From Cristatella mucedo (taxonomy: Eukaryota > Bryozoa > Phylactolaemata > Cristatellidae), in NCBI GenBank assembly GCA_009760855.2, contig WPIO01000094.1, forward strand, positions 1,508,501 to 1,537,056: a stretch of DNA of 28,556 nucleotides, in the 5' to 3' direction. The translations under genes and the position numbers were made by a program. Shown here piece after piece: positions 18,525-27,546 of the stretch. Numbering within the stretch: the first letter of the stretch is position 1; every line of letters begins with the position of its first letter. Below the pieces are notes generated by a model, which was not told the DNA's origin, ran no database searches, and worked only from the letters and a program-made list of their open reading frames with translations.

Positions 18525-19338
18525 AAAAATTACCTTTCGTTAGACAAATATATCAGCTCCACATTCACGTCTGCCTACTTACGGCTGCATAACGTTGCTA
18601 AATTTTGGGCTTATTTAAATAGAGATACCACACCTAAGTTTATCCATGCATTTGAGACGTCCTGTCTCGTCTTTGTAATTCATTGCTTGCTGGCCTACCG
18701 GCATGTGCAATCAAGAGCTTACAGCTGGTGCAAAACTCTGCAGCAAGGCTTGTTTGTCGTGAGCTTCGCAGCTGCCACATAGCACCACTTCTCGCCGACC
18801 AGCACTGGCTAGCAGTCAAGGAAAAGATTGACTTCAAGGTTTTGATGCTCACTTTTAGGTCCCTTTATTCTTATACTCCCGCTTAGATATTAGATCTACT
18901 CCACCGGCAGAGCATCGTACCACCAGCTTTTTGGAAACTAACGGTTTACCTATACTTCTTACAAACCTCAAATCCTTTGGAGACCGTGCATCTAATTCAT
19001 ATGCTCCCAAACCCTGGAACTCAATCACCAGTTCCACCATGACATGTACTGACTTGATAAAATTTAAAAACAAATTAAAACGCACCCATTTGTGATAGTG
19101 GGTTTTTGTGATTTGTCCTTCATGTGCTCATGCGTACTGACACTGTTGAATGTAGCCACAAACAACATTTGCATGCTGACCCAGTGTATGTCACCACTAA
19201 CCATGTTATTCATGTTCTTATCAAGCATCTTTCCACTTACCGTTCGATCCTGCTTCCTTTGCAGTAAATGTGAAGCGCCTAGAAAGAGATTGGGTTCTCT
19301 GCGGGTGCTTTTTCAAGTGTATTAACATTATCATTAAG
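18525..19338 (+). mobile_element. LINE copy D: 5'-truncated, heavily mutated
   Basis: It starts at the block equivalent to LSLDDHISS (here LSLDKYISS) and carries the whole ORF2 C-terminus and 3' UTR. It ends with the hairpin (19272-19311, AAGCGCC against GGTGCTT with a G-U pair) and a short ATT-like tail. In ORF2 there is a frameshift near 18672 (LDFCNSLL block), a TAG at 18884 in the AYLSD block and a missing stretch around the WNSLP block. The natural stop position is at 19109-19111. It is markedly more diverged than copies C and E, hence an older insertion. Confidence 0.93.
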
Positions 19339-19595
19339 AGACAAAAATAATTGCCGAGCAACGTCAGGGCACCGGTACAATGATTCCATCAATGGTGCAG
19401 GTGCCAGTTGCCGAAACCAGCTCTGTGGCATGAGCTCAGCATCCGGCAGGCCGCAAGGAGTGACCAGTCGAATAGCCCATAGGAACTAGAGACTGCTGCT
19501 GTGCAGGCTGTGTCAGCTTTTGCTAATTGGGTCTCTGATGGCCAAGCCATGTATTTCAGGCTTTCCAGATAAGATCGCTTAAAGAGATAATAGTG

Positions 19596-19750
19596 ATAAT
19601 ACTAATTTATTTTCAAAGTACCCCAATATAACTTAATCTCTATTCAGGCGCTTAACATGTACCTCGGGGCTTGATTGCACGACCTCAGCATTACCTTGGT
19701 CGTGGCGAGAATTTTCACCGCCCGGCCAAACCAGCTCGTTGCAGCCGAAG
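19596..19750 (-). mobile_element. SINE2 copy K: tRNA-like head with LINE-type 3' tail
   Basis: On the minus strand box A reads TGGCCGGGCGG (19718-19728), close to the TGGCNNAGYGG consensus. CTCGCCACGACCAAGGTAAT follows, then a weak box B (GCAATCAAGCC, 19669-19679), then ACATGTTAAGCGCC and TGAATAGAGATTAAGTT, which is the LINE hairpin 5' arm and inner stem. The 3' arm is decayed (GGGGTACTTT) and the tail is ATT-rich. It is the partner of the copy at 14550 by ungapped alignment. The head resembles a Leu/Ser-type tRNA 5' half, which is an impression from the TGGCCGAGCGG-like box A only. Sequence upstream of 19750 may still belong to it. Confidence 0.65.
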
Positions 19751-20434
19751 GTTCCACTGCCACCATGGAGCCTAGCCGAATCCTAACCATTAAACACCTC
19801 GGCTCTGTTCAATAATCCAAATAAGTCGTCGGATTTTTTGTTGTCTCCATGGTAGGCTAGTATATCAAAATATATTTTACCAAACTTAGTGTGCGAGCCA
19901 AAAGAATGTGAGCTTTGAGGCTACTTGTAGACATCAGTATTATGTACCTATAATAATAGCCCTAAGTACCAGTTTTATATCAAGAACTGTTTTTCAAGTT
20001 TACTTGCATCCAAAAGTCATTTCTTAAACTTAAACTTCACAACCATTTAGCGATTTACTGGTCAAGTCACTGGTTGATTACTAGTTCAGCTGAGCAGCTT
20101 GAGGCTAAAAGGCATGAATGACCCTTCATCTATTTCAGTTGTGCCTAGTTTTCCTAGTGCCTTGCACAAGGTTTCTTAATTAATTATATTCCTCATTACA
20201 TATAACCATGGTGCATACTATTCCATATTACTAATGGAGTACAAGGTATAGAAGTCAGGAAGGATTTTACAGCTTAGATTTTTTGTTTTGACTTTACTGG
20301 ATAATTCTTGAGGTCAATAGATACCAGGTGCCGAGATTATGAAGAATGACCAATTGAGATCAAGTGTCTTAATTTCTAACAGCACCTGGAAGAGCCGGGC
20401 ATTGGCTTCCATTTGCTGAAGAACAACACGAGAC
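19751..20434. other. Unassigned interval
   Basis: No repeat or coding signal is recognised. A TCCATGG word recurs near 19765 and 19847 but without wider similarity. Confidence 0.35.
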
Positions 20435-20962
20435 GACTAAAATTCGGGCTTGTTTAGATAAGGATACCACGTCTAAGTTGGTCCATGCATTCGTGACATC
20501 CCGTCTCGACTTCTGCAACTCACTGCTTACTGACCTCCCAGCATATGCGATCAGGCGATTGCAGCTAGTGCAAAACTCCGCAGCTAGGTTGTCTGTCACG
20601 AGCTTTGCAGTTGCCACATTAATCATCTTCTCGCTGACCTGCACTGGCTACCAGTCAAGCAACGGATTGACTTGAAGGTTTTGTCGCTCATTTTTAGGTC
20701 CCTCCATTCTACGGCTCCAGCCTATCTCTCCGACATACTCCCCCATCAGGCCAAGCATCGTACCACCTGCTTTTCGGAATCCAGCAGTCTAGAAATACCT
20801 CTTACAAACCTCAAATCCTTTGGAGATCGTGCATTTATTTTGTATGCTACCAAAGCCTGGAACTCCCTCCCGACCTGCGTCAGAACATCCCCTGACCTGA
20901 CCACATTTAAAAGGAACTTAAAAACGCACCTATTTAGGACAACATTTAGTGGGTCCCTGTGA
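20435..20962 (+). pseudogene. ORF2 C-terminal remnant of LINE copy E
   Basis: The frame is open through IRACLDKDTTSKLVHAFVTS, LDFCNSLL and LQLVQNSAAR. Loss of one base near 20588 (AGGTTGTC against AGGCTTGTC in copy B) then shifts the frame. From there the correct frame continues through LLADLHWLPVKQRIDLKVL, APAYLSDILPHQAKH and AWNSLPTCVRTSPDL to THLFRTTFSGSL and the stop. The short residues quoted are directly visible. The RT catalytic core and endonuclease are missing by 5' truncation. Confidence 0.9.
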
Positions 20963-20982
20963 TTCGTCCTTGACGTGCTTAT

Positions 20983-21057
20983 GCGTGCTGACACTGTGTA
21001 TGCTGCCACTAACCACATTTGCATGCTGACCCTGTGCATGTCACCCCTAACCATGTT
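20983..21057 (+). repeat. Internal tandem duplication in the LINE 3' UTR
   Basis: Two adjacent units of 37-38 bp both follow the pattern GCRTGCTGACMCTGTG, then ATG, then a C-rich CACYMCTAACCAY. The first unit (20983-21020) contains GCCACTAACCACATTT and the second (21021-21057) CACCCCTAACCATGTT. The same pair is present in copies A, B, C, D and I, so it belongs to the family's 3' UTR and was not made at this locus. Confidence 0.85.
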
Positions 21058-21197
21058 ATTCATTTTGTTTGTTTTTCTAGCATGATTTTACTTGCCATTT
21101 AATTGCATTTCCCTTTGCAGGAAATGGAAAGCGCCTAGAAACAGATTAAGTTCTCTGAGGGTGCTTTATCAAATACAGTATTATTATTATTCTTATT

Positions 21198-21332
21198 ACG
21201 ACAGAAGAACTTTACGGCTATCAACGCCACTTTCAGAGGCAATGAAAGGATCGCTCATTACAGGATTCGAGCATACGACCCAGGGACTGAAGTCATGAAA
21301 AGCTACCGCCTTACCTAATTTGCAATCAGGGC
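21198..21332 (-). mobile_element. SINE1 copy, 3'-truncated at the LINE E tail
   Basis: Read on the minus strand: a head with AGGTAAGGCGGTAGC, a box-B-like TGCTCGAATCC (21263-21273), a degraded hairpin, TTGATAGCCGTAAAG and TTCTTCTGTCG. It stops where the LINE E (ATT)n tail begins, lacking the AATCAGCT motif and AAAT tail. LINE E may have inserted into this SINE, but the missing SINE end is not found on the other side of LINE E, so a deletion is also needed. Confidence 0.82.
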
Positions 21333-22332
21333 TCAACATATTGCTTCTTCAAATTAATTTGGTCATCAACGTTATACTCATTCACCGTTTCAGGTTGCCC
21401 GTCAATATGCAGCATGAGCTGTAACTATGAATTCGTCAGCGACCACCAAGGTTGTGACATCTGCTTCTGCAAAAAACAGCTAATTGCTTGGCGAAACCTG
21501 TTTCGTGCAATTGGAAAATATTAGCTTCAAGCTTGGGAACTTCCACAAGCAGCCTTTTTGCCTTAACAAATATTTGGTTGTGGCCTATTGCAAGAGCAGG
21601 CCTGCAAACAACGGCTGTGTCTCAAATTAAGTGTCCATTGTACATAGCCCATCACATGGTCTTGTAGCTAAAGGATTCTTTTGAGGCTCAAATTGTTTGT
21701 TACCACTATTGGTAACCACTTATAGATGAATTTGTTAGTAAAAAATCTTGGACAGGCTATGTTATCAAGCATAATGTGGAAGCTCATGTACCACGATGGA
21801 AAAATATTTGCGACCAAAAAAAGGAAATAACAGGCATGTCTTTGCTCTCACTTTTTAGACGATCCTATATATTCTGGCTGGCTATTATTTTCAATAACCA
21901 TCAGAATTTTGTAGAACTATCAGTCATAAGATGTGTATAAAAAATCATATGTAACTGGAATAAGGCTGTCTTTTCTATATTGTTTGTCTTGTGTCGTTGC
22001 AAGCAAGGTAACCTTTACAGCAGTCTAAAATGTCAGCCCCACATAGATATGTCAAGCCCTAATGCCAAACTATGCCAGGCGTGAATGCATTTGATGTTCA
22101 ATCTTCAGTATAAACACAGTTTTCCTCCTCCTCTTTAACGGCTGCGTATTCGGCATCGAATTCACCCCAAGAGCTCCAGTCCGACTCCCCATCCCTCAGT
22201 CTCGAGATTCTCAGTCCGACTGGCACATCACCTCACTTGCTAGCACAAGCCTGCCCAACCGCCCAGCTTGTTCTTTGGCTGTCACAGTGAATTCTTATCA
22301 GCATATAATCGCCGTCATGCAGCCCCTCACAT
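21333..22332. other. Unassigned interval
   Basis: AT-rich sequence with no recognised repeat family or plausible frame. A GC-richer patch near 22130-22260 contains a repeated CAGTCCGACT word. Confidence 0.35.
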
Positions 22333-22512
22333 AAAACCCGTGACTTCACACTAAGGTCAGGCGGTTGCCCTTCTCTTCGTGGGTCCCGATGTTGCGGGTT
22401 CGAATCCTTTGCAAGGCGATATTTTGTTGCCACTGCAAGCAGTGGTGATAGCCTTTAAGGCTCTTCTTCCTCTGTACGAAAAGAGGTTGATGAATCAGCT
22501 GATATTTTTCTA
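22333..22512 (+). mobile_element. SINE1 copy with intact box B
   Basis: The head reads AACCCGTGACTTCACACTAA followed by GGTCAGGCGGTTGCC, with a consensus-perfect pol III box B (GGTTCGAATCC, 22397-22407). The body keeps the hairpin CCACTGCAAGCAGTGG at about 22430-22445, GTGATAGCCTTTAAGGCTC, AAAAGAGGTTGATGAATCAG and a T-rich end. Its 5' edge is less clear because the first 15 bp are diverged. Confidence 0.92.
22397..22407 (+). promoter_or_regulatory. RNA polymerase III box B of SINE1
   Basis: GGTTCGAATCC matches the tRNA box B (TFIIIC-binding) consensus exactly. The corresponding box A lies about 40-50 bp upstream but is less well matched. Confidence 0.75.
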
Positions 22513-23911
22513 AATAAGCATCTGCTATACTAATACCTGCTGGTAATCGAGACTTTATCTGGGAGCTCAGACTTCTCTGCCGGGCAAACTCTCACCCTAC
22601 AATGAATGTGCTTTCTGTAAATGTCAGCTAAAGACTCAAAGCCACAGTTAGCTTTCTCACTGACCCTCTGAATTTGTGTTTTCCATCTCCATTAAGCTTT
22701 GAAGGAATCACTAAGTTTTTCTAGTCATTGTTAAGACAGGTTGATGATTATGAGTATCTGCATGTTTGCCTTAGCAGGCTGGCCTCAGTGTTATGCTTGT
22801 TATCTCGTGCATGCTTGAAGATAACGTGAAGGACTGGCTCCTTAAAGTAAAACTAATTATTATACATGAGTCTTAATTGTGCCAAGAAATATATTAAGTG
22901 CCCTTTGGGCCATATGAAAGCTGACCATTTGTACTGTAGGTAATGCAATTGCATTTAAGGGAGCACTTATGAAACTGTTTTTTTGGTCTTTTAGTTTTTT
23001 GCATTGCATTGTTTGCATCAATTACAATCCGATATTTCTTTCTTCAAGTTTAAAGTGAAAGTATATTCATTTTATAATTCCTAGCAATAGCTGTCGATCT
23101 AGTTTCTTATTTGTCACAGTGTATTTTTCTGAAACCAATACAGCTGTCACATCGGAAAATGTAAAAGTCAGTTCTGAAGTTTATAATTGTTGTTTTTTTC
23201 GCAAATCTGATTGTTTGTTCTGACGCTTACGATACCACGTCAGTTATTGTTCGATTCGGTCACATTTTAAGACTGGAGTGCGAATGAGCAAACGTCTTGC
23301 ACATTACGATGTTTTTGCAAAGCATATGGGACAGACAGATTGGTGTTCAAACGATCCCTTCACTTTATAGGTTGCAACTGTCGTGATAGGCTTACGTTTT
23401 GCTAAGATAAACAATTTGTATGAGAATAAATAATTATTAAGAGTAATTATTCCTATTTGGCTGCATTTTGCCTGGTATGGAGCAGTTTTGAATTCTGCTA
23501 GCTACGAATGCTACTTGAGTCTAGGTTAGGAAAAAGGCTAAGAAGGGAGCACATCGCTAGCTCACTGCTATCAGTAAGCTTGACCAGTCTGCAATTGCTT
23601 CTTGCTAGCTCGAGAGATTTTAGTCACGCTTCGCATTAAGCCAGAGTGGTGAAAAACTAGAAATCACCACCCACTAATGGTACGAAACTGTCATACTTGA
23701 TGTCAGTTAGAAGACTCTATCTCGGCTATTCCTGACATCAGTTCCTCTGTCTTTTAGATTCGTTCTTTGTATTCCAAGCATGCTCTAAAATGTGCTCGTT
23801 TTTCCACGACCAATTTATTCTCCATCTTTAGAGCATGTCATCAATTTGTGATCGTCCTAATTATGCTGGCCATTTACAATTTTTACTTTTAAATTCCATT
23901 ATAATGCTGAA
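22513..23911. other. Unassigned AT-rich interval
   Basis: No repeat family, RNA or plausible gene is recognised in 1.4 kb. This is the longest stretch without any assignable feature. Confidence 0.4.
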
Positions 23912-24072
23912 ATATTACTAATAATATTTAAAGTAGAACCCTCAAAGAACTTTTTCTAAGACATTTGCAAACGCAGCAAAGTTAGTGATGTCCTGCATAA
24001 TAAGAAAACGAGAATAACATGGTGAGTGGCGTTATGCACAGTGGCAGCAAACATTTGCACTTGAATATAGAT

Positions 24073-26935
24073 TCACAGGGACCGACTAAATTCCGCGATC
24101 AATAGCTATGTCTTTATTTGCTTTTTCAATTGGTCAAGTCATGAAATGCTGTGACTCAAGTCGGAAGTAAGTTCTAGGCTTTGGGAGCAAACTAACAAAA
24201 GGCACGGTCTCCAAATTAAGTTTTTTCTACAATGTATAAGTAAAAATTAGTTTCCGAACGGTGGTGGTGGTACCATACCTAGCCTGGTGGAGTAGATCTG
24301 ATACTTAGGCTGCAGCTAAAGAGTAAAGAGATCTAAAAGTGAGTGATAAAGCGTGAATTCGGTGCGTGTCTTGACTGGAAGCCTGGCAGGGCTGCGAGAA
24401 GAAGTGGTAAGATGTGGCAACTGCAGTGCTCACGACAGACAAGCCTAGCTGTAGAGTTGTTTACCAACTGTAAGCACGTGGCCGTACAGACCGGTAGACA
24501 AGCAATAGTGAGTTACACAATTCATAGCGTAAAGAAAATGCATAGACTAATTTATATGTGGTATATCTGTCTAAACAAGTCAGAATTTAAGCAATGTTAT
24601 GTAGCTGAAAGAAGGCAGACTTGGCTGAGGAGTTGATGTGGTCGTCTAATTAAATGTCTCTTTGGAATATGACATCTAAATTTCGTACAGATTCAACAGC
24701 AGGTATGCTGACAGACTACATTTTAGAGATGATATCTTAGATTTCTGAATCAAATTGGGTGGCCCATAAATAGTAAGCTGGTTTTTATCATGATTAAATA
24801 TAGAAAGTTTGCTGCCATCCTTGTGTCATCGTCATCAATAAATGAAGCCAGAGAGAATTTTGACGTGCCGGAGGGCCTGGAGGAATCAAAGCAAAGGTTA
24901 AACTAAGCATCATCTGCCTAAACCTGAAAGTCTGAGTCGTTTCTTTCCATCATATCAGCTCGAGAGAAAGTATAAACCATGAAAAGAATGGGACCAATCA
25001 CTGACCCATGAGGTACCATATAGAGGTTCAGAGGTTCCTCGAGTGATCTTGCTCATCCAATTCCACACTCTGAAGTATCCCACTACAATAGGATATGAAT
25101 CATTTGCAGTTCCAGTGATGCCCAGACGAGATGAGGGGGCTCTGGAAGAACTTGGTTATCAAAATTATCAAAAGAAATATTGAGCAAGTCAATCATAAAT
25201 AATCTACCTAAGTCTGCATTCCTGATTAGCTCGTAAAACGCTTGAAGTAATGCTGACTTTGTGGAGCGATTAGCTTTACAAATAATTTTAATAAAAATAA
25301 CATTTGTATGGTACCACTAAAGAGCCTAATTTATTTCTAGGCACTTTACATGAATTGCAAAGGAAGCACGATCGCATGGTTAGTGAGTGCAATTCCGGCT
25401 GCGGTCGGAGCCTCGGAATGGAATGCACCATCAGGATCTCTCCTATGCGGTTCTAGGTGAATGTTCGTGGGCGATGCATCGAAAAGACTGAAACTTACTT
25501 GCAAGGTTAAGTTTCAAAATATGAGTACATCTGGTCTGCAGCGACTCGTTTAAGTGTCTTTGTAAGAAACGGTAGAAGTGAGACTGAGCGGAAGTTGCTG
25601 AAGTTCTCTAGGTCTAGTGCTATTTTCTTGAGTATTTACCTGACTACAGCCTTTTAGAAAGGTGATGGTACATGACCTGAGGCTAATTAAATATTTATTA
25701 TGTTATTTATTCCTGGCCGTAATAGATCGATGCATGGTACAAGCAAGACAATGGCAGTAGGGTCCAAAGGACTAATCGTCTTCTTTGATTGGGATACTAA
25801 CTTCAGGATGGGGTCATAAGAGACCTCCTTGAATGTAGACAGTGAGCTACTGCGTGGATTTGATGGACACGATTGGGGGGGTGATGTTGCCATCTTTAGG
25901 TTTGGCTCACTGATCTTGTATATCTTGTTGACAAAGAAGCAAGAACAGCGATCAGCTAGATCATCATCGGTGTCACTAGGTAAGGAGCTAACCTAGGAGC
26001 GGTTGTGATGATGGCTGACCGTCATCATAAGCGTTTTTGGAGTGTACATCCGTCATTCAACACAGTTTCTTTAAAAAATAGACTTTGCCTTTGCTAGGAT
26101 CAACTTGTACGATCTACAGTAATCCTCGTGTGCCTGTCGATGGACAGTCAGTCCTGATCTTATGTATGATTTTTCAAGCTTGGGCTTAGTAGGCCTAGCT
26201 AGTTTAATGTCTTTGGTAAACCGTAGGCCGTCTGGGCGAGAGCCCACAGGTTGTTTATTCCGAAATGCAAACTCGTCGAGCATGTCAGCTAATTCCATGT
26301 TGTAGCAGTCAACCGATGATGACAGGTCGGAATAAGGATTGAGCAGCAGATGCCAGTAAAATATTTTCGCACGGAAAACATCAATTGAAGTTTCTTGAGG
26401 TTTGGTGATTCACAGATGGTTTTAGATAAGGAGGAGGGCTGACATTGCCCAATGAATGAGATATGCATGTGGTAAGATAAGCAGAATTTGGTAATAATTA
26501 GTGATGACAAAGTGCAGCTCTATGAGAAAATGTGGCTGTGTTTGTGACCCTTGATGTGAGCGGGGCCATGCCCATGAGCTATAAGGGAGATTGATTCAGT
26601 CAGTGCACGAACTTCAGTGCTGAAGACGTCGGATAAGTTATCAAACGCATGTTGAAACCCATAATGAGAATAGTCCGATTTATCGCACACTTTATCGAAA
26701 TGAGATAGGAAGAATCTGTAATATAGGAGTACTTGATACCTGGTGATTGATAGACTACTGCCAAAATCGGTAGCTTGTTGTCGGGTTAAATCAAGACCAT
26801 AGATTTGTAAGATGGCTTCAAGAAAAAGCAGATAAATAATACACATCGTACTATATATACAAGTTATCATTATAATCAGGAATATTCTGAAGATTAGATA
26901 TCCATTTTTGAATACACGTTCATCTACGTGATGAC
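24073..26935 (-). pseudogene. ORF2 (endonuclease + RT) remnant of LINE copy F
   Basis: Visible blocks from N- to C-terminus begin with an endonuclease-like NGYLIFR and a SLIAHGHGPAHIKGHKHSH block, which resembles the QHV.GPTH..GHTLDL signature of CR1/L2 endonucleases. NPYSDLSSSVDCYN and KSYIRSGLTVHRQAHEDY (linker) follow. Then come LASGHVPS and the RT entry region, IDLLNISFDNFDN (RT motif A region, 25151-25200), VPHGSVIGPILF (about 24990-25040) and an ADD catalytic triplet at 24909-24917 preceded by a stop. After MAANFL the frame decays quickly. Many stops and shifts are present, so it is dead. Retention of ADD here contrasts with ADG in copy B. Confidence 0.82.
25273..25445 (-). mobile_element. 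Nested LINE 3' tail (copy G) inside copy F
   Basis: On the minus strand CACTAACCATG, GTGCTTCCTTTGCA and GTAAAGTGCCTAGAAATAAATT reproduce the distal 3' UTR and hairpin arm of the LINE, followed by CTCTTTAGTGG and an ATT-rich tail. About 55 bp upstream of these words, within the insert, are unidentified. On either side copy F encodes a version of the same RT block (HSTETA-like): HSPRTA on one flank and RSTKSA on the other. This suggests a decayed target-site duplication of about 20 bp. Confidence 0.7.
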
Positions 26936-27454
26936 GATGGTACGAGGAACGATCCTCTATAGTGCTGGCATTGTACAGTAGTGCTGAGGAGTAACAGCTA
27001 TGTTACACTTCGTGGGCATTTTACTGCACAGCCAGCAGTTTAAGCTATGTGAATTACTTTTAATTTAAACAAAACATGCACACACTTGTAGTCACTCTTT
27101 ATCAAATGGAATTCTATATTGTGATGCTAGTCTCTACTTTGTCATATTAAAAACCTGGTTACACCTGACTGCTGCTGATAGACTATCAGTCACATGCATA
27201 TCTGATGATGGCACACGGCAAGAAAATCCCAGTTACCTTGAAACAGGGGCATAGTTTATCTCTTACTAACACGATACCGTCAAAATATAAACTATAATCA
27301 GAAAAAAATGCAACATCTTTGTAAAAACTTGTGACACATATCGAAACCTGCCCTTCAATCATTTCAGTTAATCCCAGTGATCGTGCTAAATTTGTGAGCC
27401 TGAATTTTTAGAATGCATATTACTCGCAGTATTTATTGCAGTATTTGTTTGTTC
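26936..27454. other. Unassigned AT-rich interval
   Basis: No clear endonuclease N-terminal sequence can be traced upstream of copy F, and no other element is recognised. Confidence 0.4.
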
Positions 27455-27546
27455 ATATGATTCGTCATTTATGTGTACAAGTGCTGACAATGCACCTGCT
27501 GCCACTAACCATATTTGTTGACCCTGTGCAAATAAACGCTAACCAT
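27455..27546 (+). mobile_element. LINE copy N: internal 3' UTR fragment
   Basis: ATGATTCGTCATTTATGTG, then GCTGCCACTAACCATATTTG and TTGACCCTGTGCA match the proximal 3' UTR. The fragment stops after GCTAACCAT with no hairpin or tail, and RT sequence in the same orientation begins immediately after it. It is truncated at both ends. Confidence 0.78.

Larger units (their letters stand above)
20435..21197 (+). mobile_element. LINE copy E: 5'-truncated, well preserved
   Basis: It begins at CTAAAATTCGGGCTTG inside ORF2 (AKIRACLDKD block), continues to the natural TGA at 20960-20962, and has the full 3' UTR. The hairpin (AAAGCGCC at 21128-21135 pairing with GGTGCTTT at 21160-21167) and an (ATT)n tail reach 21197. 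The tail directly abuts a truncated SINE1. Only one ORF disruption is visible, so it ranks with copy C among the younger insertions. Confidence 0.94.
23912..26935 (-). mobile_element. LINE copy F: near-complete but decayed element with a nested insertion
   Basis: Read on the minus strand, this roughly 3-kb copy runs from within the endonuclease domain, through the connecting region and RT, to the ORF2 C-terminus, 3' UTR and degenerate hairpin. The ATT-rich tail is at 23912-23928. It is the only copy here that extends upstream of the RT core. A second LINE 3' tail is nested at 25273-25445. The 5' boundary near 26935 is soft, resting on a weak NGYLIFR match to the endonuclease block GY.[IV]FR. 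The sequence differs from copies B-E enough to suggest an older insertion or a sister subfamily. Confidence 0.85.

Noticed and set aside
25391-25445. The 5' part of the nested insert as a third SINE head
   Set aside because: No acceptable box A or box B could be placed, and no second copy is visible in the window.
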